From: Rhodoferax sp.
GTDB lineage: Bacteria > Pseudomonadota > Gammaproteobacteria > Burkholderiales > Burkholderiaceae_C
Reading direction: 5' to 3'
Length of the DNA: 64,000 nucleotides
NCBI GenBank assembly: GCA_030682475.1
Contig: JAUXOA010000074.1
Coordinates: 1-64,000 of the forward strand
Below the pieces are notes generated by a model. The model was not told where the DNA came from, did not search any database, and saw only the letters and a list, made by a program, of their open reading frames with translations. Shown piece by piece: positions 6,409 through 16,685 of this stretch. Made by a program: the position numbers and the translations under genes. The stretch's first letter is position 1. Every line of letters starts with the position of its first letter.

Positions 6409-8613
6409 ATGTCCGTCGTCGATCAACTGAAAAATAGACTTACAAAAAAGAAGGCACCCGATTCCGAGCAGGATTCACGGGTGAGCCTTGGTCTGCCGGA
6501 CGCCACAGACATCGACACAGGCGACGGCTCGAATGCGGAGTCGATTGACCTGATTGCGCTCCCGATTCTCGGCAAGAAGACGGTGCTCCAACATCAGCGG
6601 CTGTTGTCGATCCTGCTCGGCTTGGCGCTGGTCTTGCTCGCTGTTGTGACCCTGTTTGCGTTAAGACAGACGGACCAGGTGGCGCAACAGTTAGGGGCCA
6701 CGGGACAGTCTCTGATCCAGTCACAACGGCTTGCGAAATCGGCCTCGCAGGCGCTGGCAGGTAGTGCGCAGGCATTTCCGGATGTTGCACAGAGCTCGGG
6801 GGTTCTAGTCAAGTCGGTGCGCGGTCTGCAAGCAGGCGATGAACAAATGCGTCTGGCTGCCTTGAGCGCAGACTACCGGCCGGAGTTGGACAAAATAACG
6901 CCTTTGATGGAGCGGGCTGAAAAAAATGCGGCGAGCGTGATGTCGCAGCAGAAAATCCTGACGCAGGTGGGTGCCGCGCTTCGTCTTATCAATCGGCAGT
7001 CTTCAGATCTGCTGGAAATCGCAGAGACTGTGTCATCCCTCAAAGTGCAGCAAAATGCTGCCGCCACAGAGACCGCGGCGGCAGGTCAGCTGGCGATGTT
7101 GACGCAGCGTATTGGCAAGTCGTCCAACGAGTTCCTGACGGTTGAGGGGGTGAGTCCCGAGGCAGTTTTTCTGCTTGGCAAAGATTTGAACTCGTTCAAG
7201 GAAATTGCACAGGGCCTGCTGGATGGCAGTCCCGAGTTGCGTTTGACGGCACCGAAAGATCCGCAAACGCGTCAACAGATGACAACCTTGATCAAGCTTT
7301 TTGAGGAGATCCGCACGCAGGCGGGCACCATTCTAGGTAATCTTCAGGGGCTTGTTTTAGCACGTGAAGCGCAAGTTTCGATTGCTGCAGACAGTGAGCC
7401 CCTGCGTCGAAATCTTGAGGAGCTGCAGGGCAAACTGTCGTTACACACGGGTCTTGGCGCCGCCGCCTTGTCGGCGCTGGTGGGTGCTGCTTTGTTGGCC
7501 TTGCTTTGCGCCGGGGGCCTGCTATATGTTCAGCTGCTGGACAGCCGCCAGCGTCAGGTCCTTGCAGAGGTACGGCGTGTCGATGCCGAGTACCAGAAGC
7601 AAGAGGCCAAACGGGTGAACGATGCCACCCAGGCGGCCATTTTGCGTTTGATGAATGAATTGCAGACAGTCGCAGAGGGGGATTTGACACAGGAAGCGAC
7701 CGTCACCGAGGACATCACGGGTGCCCTTGCCGATGCTGTCAACTACACGGTGGAAGAGTTGCGATCCCTGGTGGGTAACGTGCAAAACACAGCGGTCCGT
7801 GTGGCGCAGACCACGGCGGAGGTGGACGTAACTTCAAGCGAGCTGTTGGCCGCTTCCAACGAGCAACTGCATGAAATTCGGGAAACTGGCCGCTCGGTAG
7901 TGGAGATGGCTTCCAGAATCAGTCAAGTGTCGGCGCAGGCGCAGGAATCTGCGGCAGTGGCCAGGCAGTCGCTGCAGGCCGCAGAGGTGGGATTGCAGGC
8001 GGTGCAAAATGCCATTGGCGGCATGAATTCGATTCGGGACCAGATTCAGGAAACGTCCAAGCGGATCAAACGCCTGGGTGAGTCGTCCCAGGAAATTGGT
8101 GAAATCACGGAACTGATTTCCGATATTACCGAGCAGACCAACGTGCTGGCGCTGAATGCGGCCATTCAGGCCGCCTCTGCGGGTGAGGCGGGTCGCGGCT
8201 TCTCGGTGGTGGCCGAGGAAGTGCAGCGGCTGGCCGAACGATCGGCCGATGCGACGCGCCAGATTGCTGCGCTGGTCAAGGCCATCCAGACCGACACTAA
8301 GGATGCGGTGGGTGCCATGGAACGGTCGATCCAGGGGGTAGTGGAGGGGGCCAAACTGTCTGACAAGGCGGGCACCGCCCTGACCGAGATTGACCATGTG
8401 TCGCGGTGCCTGGCCGAGTTGATCGAACAAATTTCCAATTCAACCTCCCGCGAGGCGAAGCTGGCCAATGGGATGGCTGACAATATCCAGCACATTTTTG
8501 CTGTTACCGAGCAGGCTGGCGAAGGTACGCGTTCCACCGCTGCGCAAGTCCGCGAGCTCTCGAAAATGGCTGAAGAGTTGCGTCAGTCTGTGGCACGGTT
8601 CAAGATCGTCTGA
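6409..8613 (+). CDS. pilJ: Type IV pilus methyl-accepting chemoreceptor PilJ
   Basis: A 734-residue chemoreceptor. An unusually long cytoplasmic N-terminal tail (about 60 residues) precedes a first membrane helix (LLSILLGLALVLLAVVTLFAL). A periplasmic PilJ-type sensory region follows to about residue 345, then a second membrane helix (AALSALVGAALLALLCAGG), a HAMP-like linker and the methyl-accepting coiled coil. The kinase-control tip is ITEQTNVLALNAAIQAASAG with GRGFSVVAEEVQRLAERS. It is thought to sense pilin or surface contact and to control ChpA through PilI. No C-terminal CheR-docking pentapeptide is visible. Confidence 0.94.
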   Translation: MSVVDQLKNRLTKKKAPDSEQDSRVSLGLPDATDIDTGDGSNAESIDLIALPILGKKTVLQHQRLLSILLGLALVLLAVVTLFALRQTDQVAQQLGATGQSLIQSQRLAKSASQALAGSAQAFPDVAQSSGVLVKSVRGLQAGDEQMRLAALSADYRPELDKITPLMERAEKNAASVMSQQKILTQVGAALRLINRQSSDLLEIAETVSSLKVQQNAAATETAAAGQLAMLTQRIGKSSNEFLTVEGVSPEAVFLLGKDLNSFKEIAQGLLDGSPELRLTAPKDPQTRQQMTTLIKLFEEIRTQAGTILGNLQGLVLAREAQVSIAADSEPLRRNLEELQGKLSLHTGLGAAALSALVGAALLALLCAGGLLYVQLLDSRQRQVLAEVRRVDAEYQKQEAKRVNDATQAAILRLMNELQTVAEGDLTQEATVTEDITGALADAVNYTVEELRSLVGNVQNTAVRVAQTTAEVDVTSSELLAASNEQLHEIRETGRSVVEMASRISQVSAQAQESAAVARQSLQAAEVGLQAVQNAIGGMNSIRDQIQETSKRIKRLGESSQEIGEITELISDITEQTNVLALNAAIQAASAGEAGRGFSVVAEEVQRLAERSADATRQIAALVKAIQTDTKDAVGAMERSIQGVVEGAKLSDKAGTALTEIDHVSRCLAELIEQISNSTSREAKLANGMADNIQHIFAVTEQAGEGTRSTAAQVRELSKMAEELRQSVARFKIV

Positions 8614-8657
8614 CCCTCACAAGTCTGAATTTGCTATCCCCAGGAGTGCACCAACCC

Positions 8658-11600
8658 ATGCAAGCAAACGCGGCTCTGACTGGCGACACTGAACTCGCGG
8701 CCAACGACCTTGGACCGTTGGCCTGGGTGCTCGACGAGCTGCGCAAATCGCTGGATGGCGCGACCCAAGCCCTGCGCCGGTTTGTGCGTGATGCCGAATT
8801 GGCACGTGGTTCTGATCTGGCTGCGCTGGACGCCAGTCAGTTGCGCATTGCCAGGCAGCAGCTTCATCAAGCTGTCGGTGCCCTGGAGATGGTGGGTATG
8901 GCGGCACCAGCCAAGGTCTTGCGTGCCATGGAGGCGCTGGCCCAGCGCTTTGTTGATCGCCCTGAGCTTTGCAGCGACGATGCAGCCAACAAGGTAGAGC
9001 GTGCCAGCTTTGCGCTGACTGAGTATCTGGAAGGTGTTCTCAAGGGGAAAAACGCGTCGCCGGTGGCCTTGTTTCCTCAGTACCACGACGTTCTGGTGCT
9101 GGTTGGCGATGATCGTGTGCACCCGGCAGATTTGTGGTCGCTCGAATGGCGCTGGATTGATGTTGTTCTGCCGCAAGAGGCCAGACCTCTGGCCTACGAC
9201 TCATCGGTGCGGGCCCGTGTTGACGGGTTTGTCCTGAAAGTAGTCAAGTCTTGGGATGTGGCCGCCGCAAAGGACTTGCGCGGTATCAGTCTGGGCTTTG
9301 CAGCGGCACAAAGTACGTTGGAAGCGCGAGTTTTCTGGAAAATTTGTGCCGCTTATTTTGAAGCCGTGTCTTTGGGTCTTTGCCCCTCAGATGTTTACGG
9401 CAAACGTGCGGCGTCCCGAATTCTTCTTCAATACAGAACGCTGGCGCGTGGCGAGCCGGACATTTCTGAGCGCCTGGTTCAGGATTTGCTGTTTTTCTGT
9501 GCGCAAGCCGTCCCGGATCTTGCGGCCGATGCGCCGGTGCTGGCTGCAGTTCGTTCGGCCCATGGTTTGGCCCAGACCCAAGCAGTTGATTACGAGACGC
9601 CCCAGTTTGGACGTTTCGATCCGGCGTTGCTGGACCAGGCCCGCAAGCGTATCGCAGCAGCCACCGAGACCTGGTCTGAGCTCGCCGGCGGAGACACCAA
9701 CAAGTTGCGGCTTGCGACTGACCAATTCAGCCTGGTGACCGATTCGGTATTGAAATTACACCCCGAGAGCGGCGATTTGGTGCGCGCATTGACGCGGGCG
9801 ATAGAAACAACCGCGCGTTCGGGTGCGGCGCCTGCGCCGACACTTGCCATGGAAGTGGCCACCGCAGTGTTGCATCTCGAGGCCGCCTATGAAGATATGG
9901 ACCCGACAGACTCACACATGGCTGAGCGCAGTACCAGTCTTGCCAGGCGGCTGGAGCATGTCAATGCGGGCGGGCAAACCGAGCCGCTCGAGGGGTGGAT
10001 GGAAGAGCTGTACCGCAGGGTCAGTGATCGTCAGATCATGGGTAGCGTGGTTGCCGAGTTGCGAACAACGCTCGGGGCGGTTGAAAAATCGCTGGATTTA
10101 TTCTTTCGCAACCCCCTTGACAAACTGCCACTGCATGAGGTTCCCAGCCAACTGGCTCAGATGCGGGGGGTTTTCTCGGTTTTGGGGCTTGATCAAGCTG
10201 CGCTTGCATCGCTGCGCATGCGTGGCAGTGTCGAGAAATTTCTGGTTGACGAAATAGACGTCGAGTCCGCGCGCACCGGTATTTTCGAGAAGTTGGGCAA
10301 CAGCCTGGGCGCCCTCGGATTTTTGATTGACATGCTAAGTTACCAGCGCGCACTTGCCCAGAAACTTTTTGTGTATGACGAACAACTGGGTGAATTCAAA
10401 CCCCTGATGGGACGTCAGAAGACGGCGCTGGCGGGCGCAGGCGTTGACAGTGTGGCGGTCGATAATCTCGCCGCCGTGGAGCTGCCGGTTGCAAGCGCGC
10501 AGGCGGAGCTTCCGGTTGAAATGGCTGCTGCAACGCTTTTGCTGACACAAGAAGTTGTGAAGGAGAGCCCCGCCGAGCCGCAGGACGATGACGGGCTTGA
10601 GTTGAAGGATATCTTTCTGGAAGAGGCGCGTGAAGTGGTTCAAGCCGGACTCGGGGCCATCCGGGACCTGGTCGCAGATGCCATTGGCCTGGAACAGCAG
10701 ACCACGCTTCGCCGAGCCTTTCACACGCTCAAGGGCGGCGCGCGTATGGTGGGTCTTAACGAGTTTGGTGAGGCTGCCTGGTCCATGGAGCAGTTGCTCA
10801 ATAGCTGGCTGGCAGAGCAAAAGCCGGCAAGCGACGCGTTGCTCAGCCTCGCGGACAAGGCCATGCAGGGCTTGGGTCGCTGGGTGGAGGACATCGCGAC
10901 GGGAGATGACGCGCAGTGGAATGCGCAGGCATTTCGCAAGGCCGCAGATGGCCTGCGCGTTGACAACAAGATGGTCGAGCTCGTGTTTCCGGGCGAAGAA
11001 GGGCAACTATCAGCGCCAGCGGAGGCAGCGCCACTTGACCTGCTCGATTTGAATTTTGAGGATATCTCCGAAATAACGGAATCACCTTCCAGGGAGGAAT
11101 TTGCCCCGGACGAAGAGGAGACCTTGCCGTCCGAACTTGCCGCAGTGGCGGTGGTTGCGAGCGACGTTCGGCCCGAGTCCCAGGTGGCCAGCCTTGCGGA
11201 TTCGGATCTGGAAGATCAGGTCAAGGTGATCGGTACCTTGCGCATCGATATTCCTCTGTACAACGTCTTCCTGAATGAAGCCGACGAATGGTCTCGCCGC
11301 TTGCTCACAGAGTTGAGCGAATGGGCTCTGGAGTTGCACCGGCCGGTGTCTGATAGCACGGTGGGATTGGTTCATTCGCTGTCCGGCAGTTCGGCAACCG
11401 TGGGGTTTTTTGCCTTGTCCGAGATGGCCCGGGCACTGGAGCAAGCCTTGCGTCATGTACGGCTTCATGCACAGGGTACTCCCGAGTACGCCAAAGTATT
11501 CATCGAGGCGGCAGAGGATATTCGCCGCCTGCTGCATCAATTTGCAGCCGGATTTCTCAAGGAGCCTCATCAAACCCTTCTTGACGCACTCAAAGCCATT

Positions 11601-14090
11601 CTGGAACTTGAATTTCCTGCGCTTGCGCAGGACACCGAGGACAGTCTGTACATCGAACTGGGAGATGAGTCGGAAATTCCGGCCGAGTCCGGTAGTGATC
11701 AGGCCCCGTTAGACGATGCCACTGGCGTACGCGACCTGCTGGATGTTGACCTGTTCCCGATTTTTGAGGAAGAGGCGCTTGAGTTGTTACCGCAGCTCGG
11801 CGGTGCATTGAGACAGTGGACGGTGCGCCCGGATAATCTTGGGGCCCGCAATGAAGTGTTGCGCGTTCTGCATACGCTCAAAGGCAGCGCGCGTCTGGTA
11901 GGTGCCATGCACCTGGGTGAGATGGCGCACCGCATGGAGTCAGTCATTGAGCAACTGGGGACCGAATTTCTGCAGGCTCCCCAGCCAGGGTCTTTGCTGG
12001 CCCGCTTTGATGCGATGCAAGCCAATTTTGAGCAACTGCGTGCCATCCCTGAACAGGCCTTGAGTCTGCCGGAAGCAGGCCCGGTTGCCGAAGAGGCGGT
12101 CTCTTCTGTCCCTGCTTCCGAGGGGGCGCCTGCAGCTGCCCAGCCGTTTGCTTTCCCGTCGACCGTCATGCCGACGGTCGCGCCGCTGGCGCCAGTGCGA
12201 CAGATATCCAATCAAACAGTGCGAGTACGTGCGCAGTTGCTGGACCGACTGGTCAATCAGGCCGGTGAGGTCATGATCACGCGCTCGCGGCTGGAGGCCC
12301 GCCTGGGTCAGTTGCGTGGCTCCCTGGTTGAATTGACCGGCAATCTGAACCGTTTGCGAAGTCAGTTGCGCGATATCGAGCTGCAATCCGAGTCTCAGAT
12401 GCAGTCACGACTGGCGCAGGCTAAAGACTTCGCGCAGAGCTTTGACCCGCTGGAATTTGACCGCTTCACCCGGGTTCAGGAAATCACCCGAGTGATGGCC
12501 GAATCGGTGCATGACGTCGCCACGGTGCAGCGTAATCTGCAACGTACGGTGGAGGGGGTCGAGGATGATTTGATGGCCCAGGCGCGCCAGGTCCGTGAGT
12601 TGCAGCGTGACCTGCTGCGCACCCGGATGTTGGCGTTTGAGGGGATTTCGGAGCGTTTGCATGGCGTTGTTCGCCAGGCATCGAAGGACGCAGGCAAGCA
12701 GGTCAGCCTCCATATCAATGGCGGTTCACTGGACATGGACCGCGGGGTGCTGGAGCGCATGGCGACCGTGTTTGAACACTTGCTGCGCAATGCAGTGGCC
12801 CATGGTATTGAGGCCCCGGCGGTTCGCGTCGCCGCAGGGAAACCGGCAGCGGGCAGCATCACCATTAATCTTCACCAGCAAAGCAACGATGTGACGGTGG
12901 CGTTGATTGACGATGGTGCCGGTCTGGACCTGGACCTGATCCGTGAAAAAGCACGGGCCAATGGTCAGATTTCCGGAGATGAGTCCTTGACGGATTCGGA
13001 GGTGTGCAATCTGATTTTTGCCCCCGGTTTATCAACTGCGTCGCTGGTCACGGAGCTTGCCGGTCGTGGCATTGGTCTGGATGTCGTGCGCTCCGAGGTC
13101 AACGCACTGGGTGGCCGGATTGAAACATCGACTGAACGCGGACAGGGAACGAAGTTCAAACTGGTGCTGCCTCTGACCACGGCGGTGACGCAGGTGGTCC
13201 TGTTGCGCATGGGCGAGCTGGTGATCGGGGTACCGGCGAATCTGATCGAAATGGTGCGTCGGGTACCGGCGGCTGACCTGGAGCGCGCGTACCTGGGCAA
13301 TGTGTTTGAGTTCAACGGTGAGCAAGTTCCGTTTTTCTGGGCCGGGGCCCTGTTTCAGACCTCCGCTGATAGCAGCGAGAAAAGAACCAAAACCCTGGCC
13401 GTCGCCATATGCCGCAGCGCCGGCCAGCGAGTGGCCACGCACGTTGACGAGGTGCTTGGCAACCAGGAGGTGGTGGTTAAAAACCTCGGGCCTCAACTGT
13501 CCCGCCTTCCTGGTCTGGTTGGCATGTCGGTGCTGGCGTCGGGGGCCGTGGTCCTGATCTACAACCCGGTGGCGCTGGTTTCCGTTTACGGCGAACGGGC
13601 GCGTCAATTCAAGCGCCATGCTGACCAGGTCGTGGGCCAGACGGTCGGCGTATTGTCTGCTGCAAGCACCCCACCGCGGCCTTCCCTGATGGCCGGTGTC
13701 AGTCAGTTGCCACTGGTGCTGGTGGTGGACGACTCGATCACGGTGCGCCGCGTCACCCAGCGCCTCCTCAAACGGGAAGGGTTCCGGGTGGTGCTGGCGG
13801 CCGACGGCTTGCAGGCACTGGAACGTTTGCAGGAAGAGAAACCGGCCGTCGTGCTGGCTGACATCGAAATGCCACGCATGGATGGTTTCGATCTGGCGCG
13901 AAATATTCGGGGCGACGCCAAATTGCGCGATCTCCCCATCATCATGATCACCTCGCGCATTGCCGAGAAGCACCGTGAGTACGCGCGCGAGTTGGGAGTG
14001 GATCACTATCTGGGCAAGCCTTATTCCGAAGAAGAATTGATTGGCCTGGTGCGGTACTACTGTGCGGCGCAAGCCGAGGTAGCAGAGTAG
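8658..14090 (+). CDS. chpA: Hybrid chemotaxis histidine kinase ChpA (PilL)
   Basis: A 1810-residue hybrid kinase, the core of the Pil-Chp pathway. Three phosphotransfer (Hpt) histidines are visible: HTLKGGARM (His689), HSLSGSSATVG (His906, variant) and HTLKGSARLVG (His1072). They are followed by a dimerisation helix, a CheA-type ATPase domain (LLRNAVAHGIE, DDGAGLD, GRGIGLDVV), a CheW-like domain and a C-terminal receiver with acceptor Asp1735 (LADIEMPRMDGF). The first 640 residues are helical and may hold degenerate Hpt domains. ATG 8658 has AGGAG upstream; a TTG at 8631 would add nine residues. It autophosphorylates and feeds PilG and PilH. Confidence 0.95.
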   Translation: MQANAALTGDTELAANDLGPLAWVLDELRKSLDGATQALRRFVRDAELARGSDLAALDASQLRIARQQLHQAVGALEMVGMAAPAKVLRAMEALAQRFVDRPELCSDDAANKVERASFALTEYLEGVLKGKNASPVALFPQYHDVLVLVGDDRVHPADLWSLEWRWIDVVLPQEARPLAYDSSVRARVDGFVLKVVKSWDVAAAKDLRGISLGFAAAQSTLEARVFWKICAAYFEAVSLGLCPSDVYGKRAASRILLQYRTLARGEPDISERLVQDLLFFCAQAVPDLAADAPVLAAVRSAHGLAQTQAVDYETPQFGRFDPALLDQARKRIAAATETWSELAGGDTNKLRLATDQFSLVTDSVLKLHPESGDLVRALTRAIETTARSGAAPAPTLAMEVATAVLHLEAAYEDMDPTDSHMAERSTSLARRLEHVNAGGQTEPLEGWMEELYRRVSDRQIMGSVVAELRTTLGAVEKSLDLFFRNPLDKLPLHEVPSQLAQMRGVFSVLGLDQAALASLRMRGSVEKFLVDEIDVESARTGIFEKLGNSLGALGFLIDMLSYQRALAQKLFVYDEQLGEFKPLMGRQKTALAGAGVDSVAVDNLAAVELPVASAQAELPVEMAAATLLLTQEVVKESPAEPQDDDGLELKDIFLEEAREVVQAGLGAIRDLVADAIGLEQQTTLRRAFHTLKGGARMVGLNEFGEAAWSMEQLLNSWLAEQKPASDALLSLADKAMQGLGRWVEDIATGDDAQWNAQAFRKAADGLRVDNKMVELVFPGEEGQLSAPAEAAPLDLLDLNFEDISEITESPSREEFAPDEEETLPSELAAVAVVASDVRPESQVASLADSDLEDQVKVIGTLRIDIPLYNVFLNEADEWSRRLLTELSEWALELHRPVSDSTVGLVHSLSGSSATVGFFALSEMARALEQALRHVRLHAQGTPEYAKVFIEAAEDIRRLLHQFAAGFLKEPHQTLLDALKAILELEFPALAQDTEDSLYIELGDESEIPAESGSDQAPLDDATGVRDLLDVDLFPIFEEEALELLPQLGGALRQWTVRPDNLGARNEVLRVLHTLKGSARLVGAMHLGEMAHRMESVIEQLGTEFLQAPQPGSLLARFDAMQANFEQLRAIPEQALSLPEAGPVAEEAVSSVPASEGAPAAAQPFAFPSTVMPTVAPLAPVRQISNQTVRVRAQLLDRLVNQAGEVMITRSRLEARLGQLRGSLVELTGNLNRLRSQLRDIELQSESQMQSRLAQAKDFAQSFDPLEFDRFTRVQEITRVMAESVHDVATVQRNLQRTVEGVEDDLMAQARQVRELQRDLLRTRMLAFEGISERLHGVVRQASKDAGKQVSLHINGGSLDMDRGVLERMATVFEHLLRNAVAHGIEAPAVRVAAGKPAAGSITINLHQQSNDVTVALIDDGAGLDLDLIREKARANGQISGDESLTDSEVCNLIFAPGLSTASLVTELAGRGIGLDVVRSEVNALGGRIETSTERGQGTKFKLVLPLTTAVTQVVLLRMGELVIGVPANLIEMVRRVPAADLERAYLGNVFEFNGEQVPFFWAGALFQTSADSSEKRTKTLAVAICRSAGQRVATHVDEVLGNQEVVVKNLGPQLSRLPGLVGMSVLASGAVVLIYNPVALVSVYGERARQFKRHADQVVGQTVGVLSAASTPPRPSLMAGVSQLPLVLVVDDSITVRRVTQRLLKREGFRVVLAADGLQALERLQEEKPAVVLADIEMPRMDGFDLARNIRGDAKLRDLPIIMITSRIAEKHREYARELGVDHYLGKPYSEEELIGLVRYYCAAQAEVAE

Positions 14091-14139
14091 GGCGTGGCCC
14101 CGTCAGCGTTGGCTTGTGGGCGAGAGGGCGTCGATGTTG

Positions 14140-15618
14140 CTACGGAGCCTGGAGAGAGTTCTTGACGACCGCATAGCGTTGCAGTGTCAGCGCCCGCGCC
14201 ACATTGTGCACGATGATCGGTTGGGGATAGTTTTGCCCCAGTGTCACGCCGGCCATTTTCAATTCCAGCGCATTGGCCGCCCATGGCGCGTGCAACGCCG
14301 ACTTGGGCAGTTTGGCCAGTTGCGGCAGATAGCGGCGGATGAACTTGCCCTCAGGGTCAAACTTTTCACTCTGGCTGACCGGGTTGAAAATCCTGAAATA
14401 GGGCTGCGCGTCGCAACCGCTGGAACTGACCCATTGCCAGCCGCCGTTGTTGGCGGCCAGATCAAAATCATTGAGGTGCTGAGCGAAGTATTTTTCACCC
14501 CAGCGCCAGTCAATGCCGAGATCTTTCACCAGAAAGCTGCCCGCCACCATGCGCAGGCGGTTGTGCATGTAGCCGCTCTGGTTGATCTGCGCCATGGCGG
14601 CATCGACCAGCGGGTAGCCGGTTCGCCCTTCGCACCAGGCTTTGAACAGGGCTTGCGCGTGCTTGCCGTGTTCCCATTTGATCGTGTCGTACTCGCGTTT
14701 GTAGGCGCCGGCGGCGACGTGTGGAAAGTTGGCCAGAATTTGAAAATAAAAGTCGCGCCAGATCAGCTCACCCAGCCAGACAGCAGCACCGCGGCTGCCC
14801 TGAATCTGGCGCTGCCAGGCGGTGGCCGCCAGTTGACGGATCGACACGGTACCAAAACGCAGGTGCACGCTGAGGTAGCTGGTGCCTTTGAGGGCTGGAA
14901 AATCGCGTGTTTCATGGTAATCGTCCATGCGCTCGAAGAAGTCTTCAAACAGCATGCACGCACCCGCGGCGCCGGTCGGGATTTTGAGCTGGCTCAGATT
15001 GGTTTTCTCAAACCCAATCGCTGCCAGGGTCGGCACCGCCTGCTGCAAGCCCGCAGGTCGCGGTGCCAGGGCGCTTGCGAACGGTAGCGGATCGTGACTG
15101 CGCAAATGATCCGATGTGATGGTTGCCAACCATTTGCTTTTGTAGGGGGTGAAAACGCCATAGGGCGTACCGGTCTGGGTCAGGATTTCCCGGCCTTCAA
15201 AAATCACATGGTCCTTGCAGGTGTGCAGTGCAATGCCGGCATTGGCCAGCGCACCTAGCACCCGGGCGTCGCGCGCCAGTGCCAGCGGCTCGTAGTCATG
15301 CGCGGCAAATACCGACTGCACATGCAGCGCTTGGGCCAGCGTCACGACTTCTTCGCTGGCCAGCCCGAAGCGCACGATCAGACCGGCGTCCGGTGTGCCA
15401 CCGAGTTGGCGCAGTTGCGCGTCGAGCTCGCACAATGACGCACGGATGAACTCCACGCGCCGATCCGCGCGGGGCAGCGAGTCCAGTATGTCCCGGTCAA
15501 AAATAAAAACGCAATGCACCTGCCGACAGGCTTTCAAGGCCATGCACAGCGCGGTGTTGTCGGTCACGCGCAAATCGCGGCGAAACCACATCAAACCGGT
15601 GTCGAATTGCTTGTTCAT
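14140..15618 (-). CDS. phrB: Deoxyribodipyrimidine photolyase
   Basis: A 492-residue DNA photolyase of the cryptochrome/photolyase family, which uses FAD and an antenna chromophore to split UV-induced cyclobutane pyrimidine dimers. The N-terminal antenna domain begins TGLMWFRRDLRVTDNTAL. The FAD domain has SYLSVHLRFGTVSIRQL, GELIWRDFYFQIL, TGYPLVDAAMAQ, GYMHNRLRMV and the class I signature region WQWVSSSGCDAQPYFRIFNP. I chose the ATG at 15618 (MNKQFDTG), which gives the family length; the frame stays open further upstream. It is divergent from yqgE with 21 bases between starts. Confidence 0.95.
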   Translation of the reverse strand: MNKQFDTGLMWFRRDLRVTDNTALCMALKACRQVHCVFIFDRDILDSLPRADRRVEFIRASLCELDAQLRQLGGTPDAGLIVRFGLASEEVVTLAQALHVQSVFAAHDYEPLALARDARVLGALANAGIALHTCKDHVIFEGREILTQTGTPYGVFTPYKSKWLATITSDHLRSHDPLPFASALAPRPAGLQQAVPTLAAIGFEKTNLSQLKIPTGAAGACMLFEDFFERMDDYHETRDFPALKGTSYLSVHLRFGTVSIRQLAATAWQRQIQGSRGAAVWLGELIWRDFYFQILANFPHVAAGAYKREYDTIKWEHGKHAQALFKAWCEGRTGYPLVDAAMAQINQSGYMHNRLRMVAGSFLVKDLGIDWRWGEKYFAQHLNDFDLAANNGGWQWVSSSGCDAQPYFRIFNPVSQSEKFDPEGKFIRRYLPQLAKLPKSALHAPWAANALELKMAGVTLGQNYPQPIIVHNVARALTLQRYAVVKNSLQAP

Positions 15619-15639
15619 GTTCGCCGTTAAAATTGTTGC

Positions 15640-16239
15640 ATGCCCGGAGATTTTGCCCTCACCAACCTGACGAACCATTTTCTGATCGCCATGCCCGGAT
15701 TGCAGGATCATATTTTCGCCCGAAGTGTAGTTTATGTCTGTGAGCACAACGAGCGTGGGGCGCTCGGGCTGGTGATCAACAAGCCCGGTGATATGGACAT
15801 GAAACGCCTGTTTGAAAAGGTTGCGCTGCCGCTGCGCCGCGAAGATCTCTCAAATGCCCCGGTGTTTCAAGGCGGGCCGGTGCAGACGGAGCGGGGTTTT
15901 GTCTTGCACGAACCCATTTTTGCAGGTGCTGACAAGCCGACTGAGCCAGTCTACGCCTCGACCATGATGATCCCTGGGGGGCTGGAGATGACCACTTCGA
16001 AAGATGTTCTTGAAGCCCTGTCCACTGGGTCCGGGCCACGCAAAGTGCTGGTGTCGCTGGGTTACGCCGCCTGGGGCGAGGGGCAACTGGAGTCCGAACT
16101 GTCAGGCAACAGCTGGTTGACGGTTGCCGCCAGTACCAACGTCATCTTTGATACACCGGTGGCCCAGCGCTATGACCAGGCCCTGCGCTTGCTCGGTTTG
16201 GAGGCGTGGATGCTGTCGCCTGATGCGGGACATGCATGA
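15640..16239 (+). CDS. yqgE: YqgE/AlgH family protein (DUF179)
   Basis: A 199-residue member of the DUF179 family, beginning FALTNLTNHFLIAMPGLQD, with YVCEHNERGALGLVINKP, FQGGPVQTERGFVLH and GYAAWGEGQLE, all family hallmarks. The biochemical role is unsettled; the gene is almost always next to ruvX/yqgF, as here, where the two overlap by 4 bases. The short divergent promoter region with the photolyase gene is only 21 bases. Confidence 0.93.
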   Translation: MPGDFALTNLTNHFLIAMPGLQDHIFARSVVYVCEHNERGALGLVINKPGDMDMKRLFEKVALPLRREDLSNAPVFQGGPVQTERGFVLHEPIFAGADKPTEPVYASTMMIPGGLEMTTSKDVLEALSTGSGPRKVLVSLGYAAWGEGQLESELSGNSWLTVAASTNVIFDTPVAQRYDQALRLLGLEAWMLSPDAGHA

Positions 16240-16685
16240 GCGGCTTGCCGATACCCACGCCCATGGCCGCACTCTTGAATGGGCCGGTCGCTGTACCGGC
16301 CAGGCTGCAGACTTTTTTGGCGCTTGATTTTGGCCTCAAACGAACCGGCTTTGCGGTCGGCAACCGCCTGCTACGCAGCGCTCAGCCGCAAGGCACCATC
16401 ACGGCTGAGGGTGATGCGCGTTTTGTCAAAATCGCCGAGCGGCTGTGTGAATGGCAGCCCGATGCGCTGGTGGTGGGCGTGCCTTTTCACCCGGATGGTG
16501 CAGCGCATGAGAACACCCTGCGGGCCCGGCGTTTTGCCCGCCAGTTGCACGGCCGGTTCAAGCTGCCGGTGTTTGAAGTGGATGAGCGCTACAGCACGAC
16601 TGAGGCGCTGGCGATGGGCGCCAAAGACGCGGATGCTAGCGCCGCCTGCATTATTCTGGAACAGTTTTTGAGGAGTCTTCCATGA
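16236..16685 (+). CDS. ruvX: Holliday junction resolvase-like protein YqgF/RuvX
   Basis: A 149-residue RNase H-fold protein. It opens with LALDFGLKRTGFAVGN (first catalytic Asp), has VVGVPFHPDGAAHENT in the middle with the second acidic residue region, and VDERYSTTEA near the end. The family is implicated in 5' maturation of pre-16S rRNA, with Holliday-junction resolution proposed in some species. It overlaps yqgE (ATGA) upstream and pyrR (ATGA) downstream, so it is inside one operon. About 25 residues before the conserved core are non-conserved in appearance. Confidence 0.93.
   Translation: MSGLPIPTPMAALLNGPVAVPARLQTFLALDFGLKRTGFAVGNRLLRSAQPQGTITAEGDARFVKIAERLCEWQPDALVVGVPFHPDGAAHENTLRARRFARQLHGRFKLPVFEVDERYSTTEALAMGAKDADASAACIILEQFLRSLP

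Noticed and set aside
13032-14072. 346-codon open frame antisense to the chpA 3' end
   Set aside because: It is a shadow of a high-GC gene; chpA has clear ATPase, CheW and receiver motifs there.
14116-15087. 323-codon open frame opposite the photolyase gene
   Set aside because: The photolyase frame has complete family signatures, while this frame has none.
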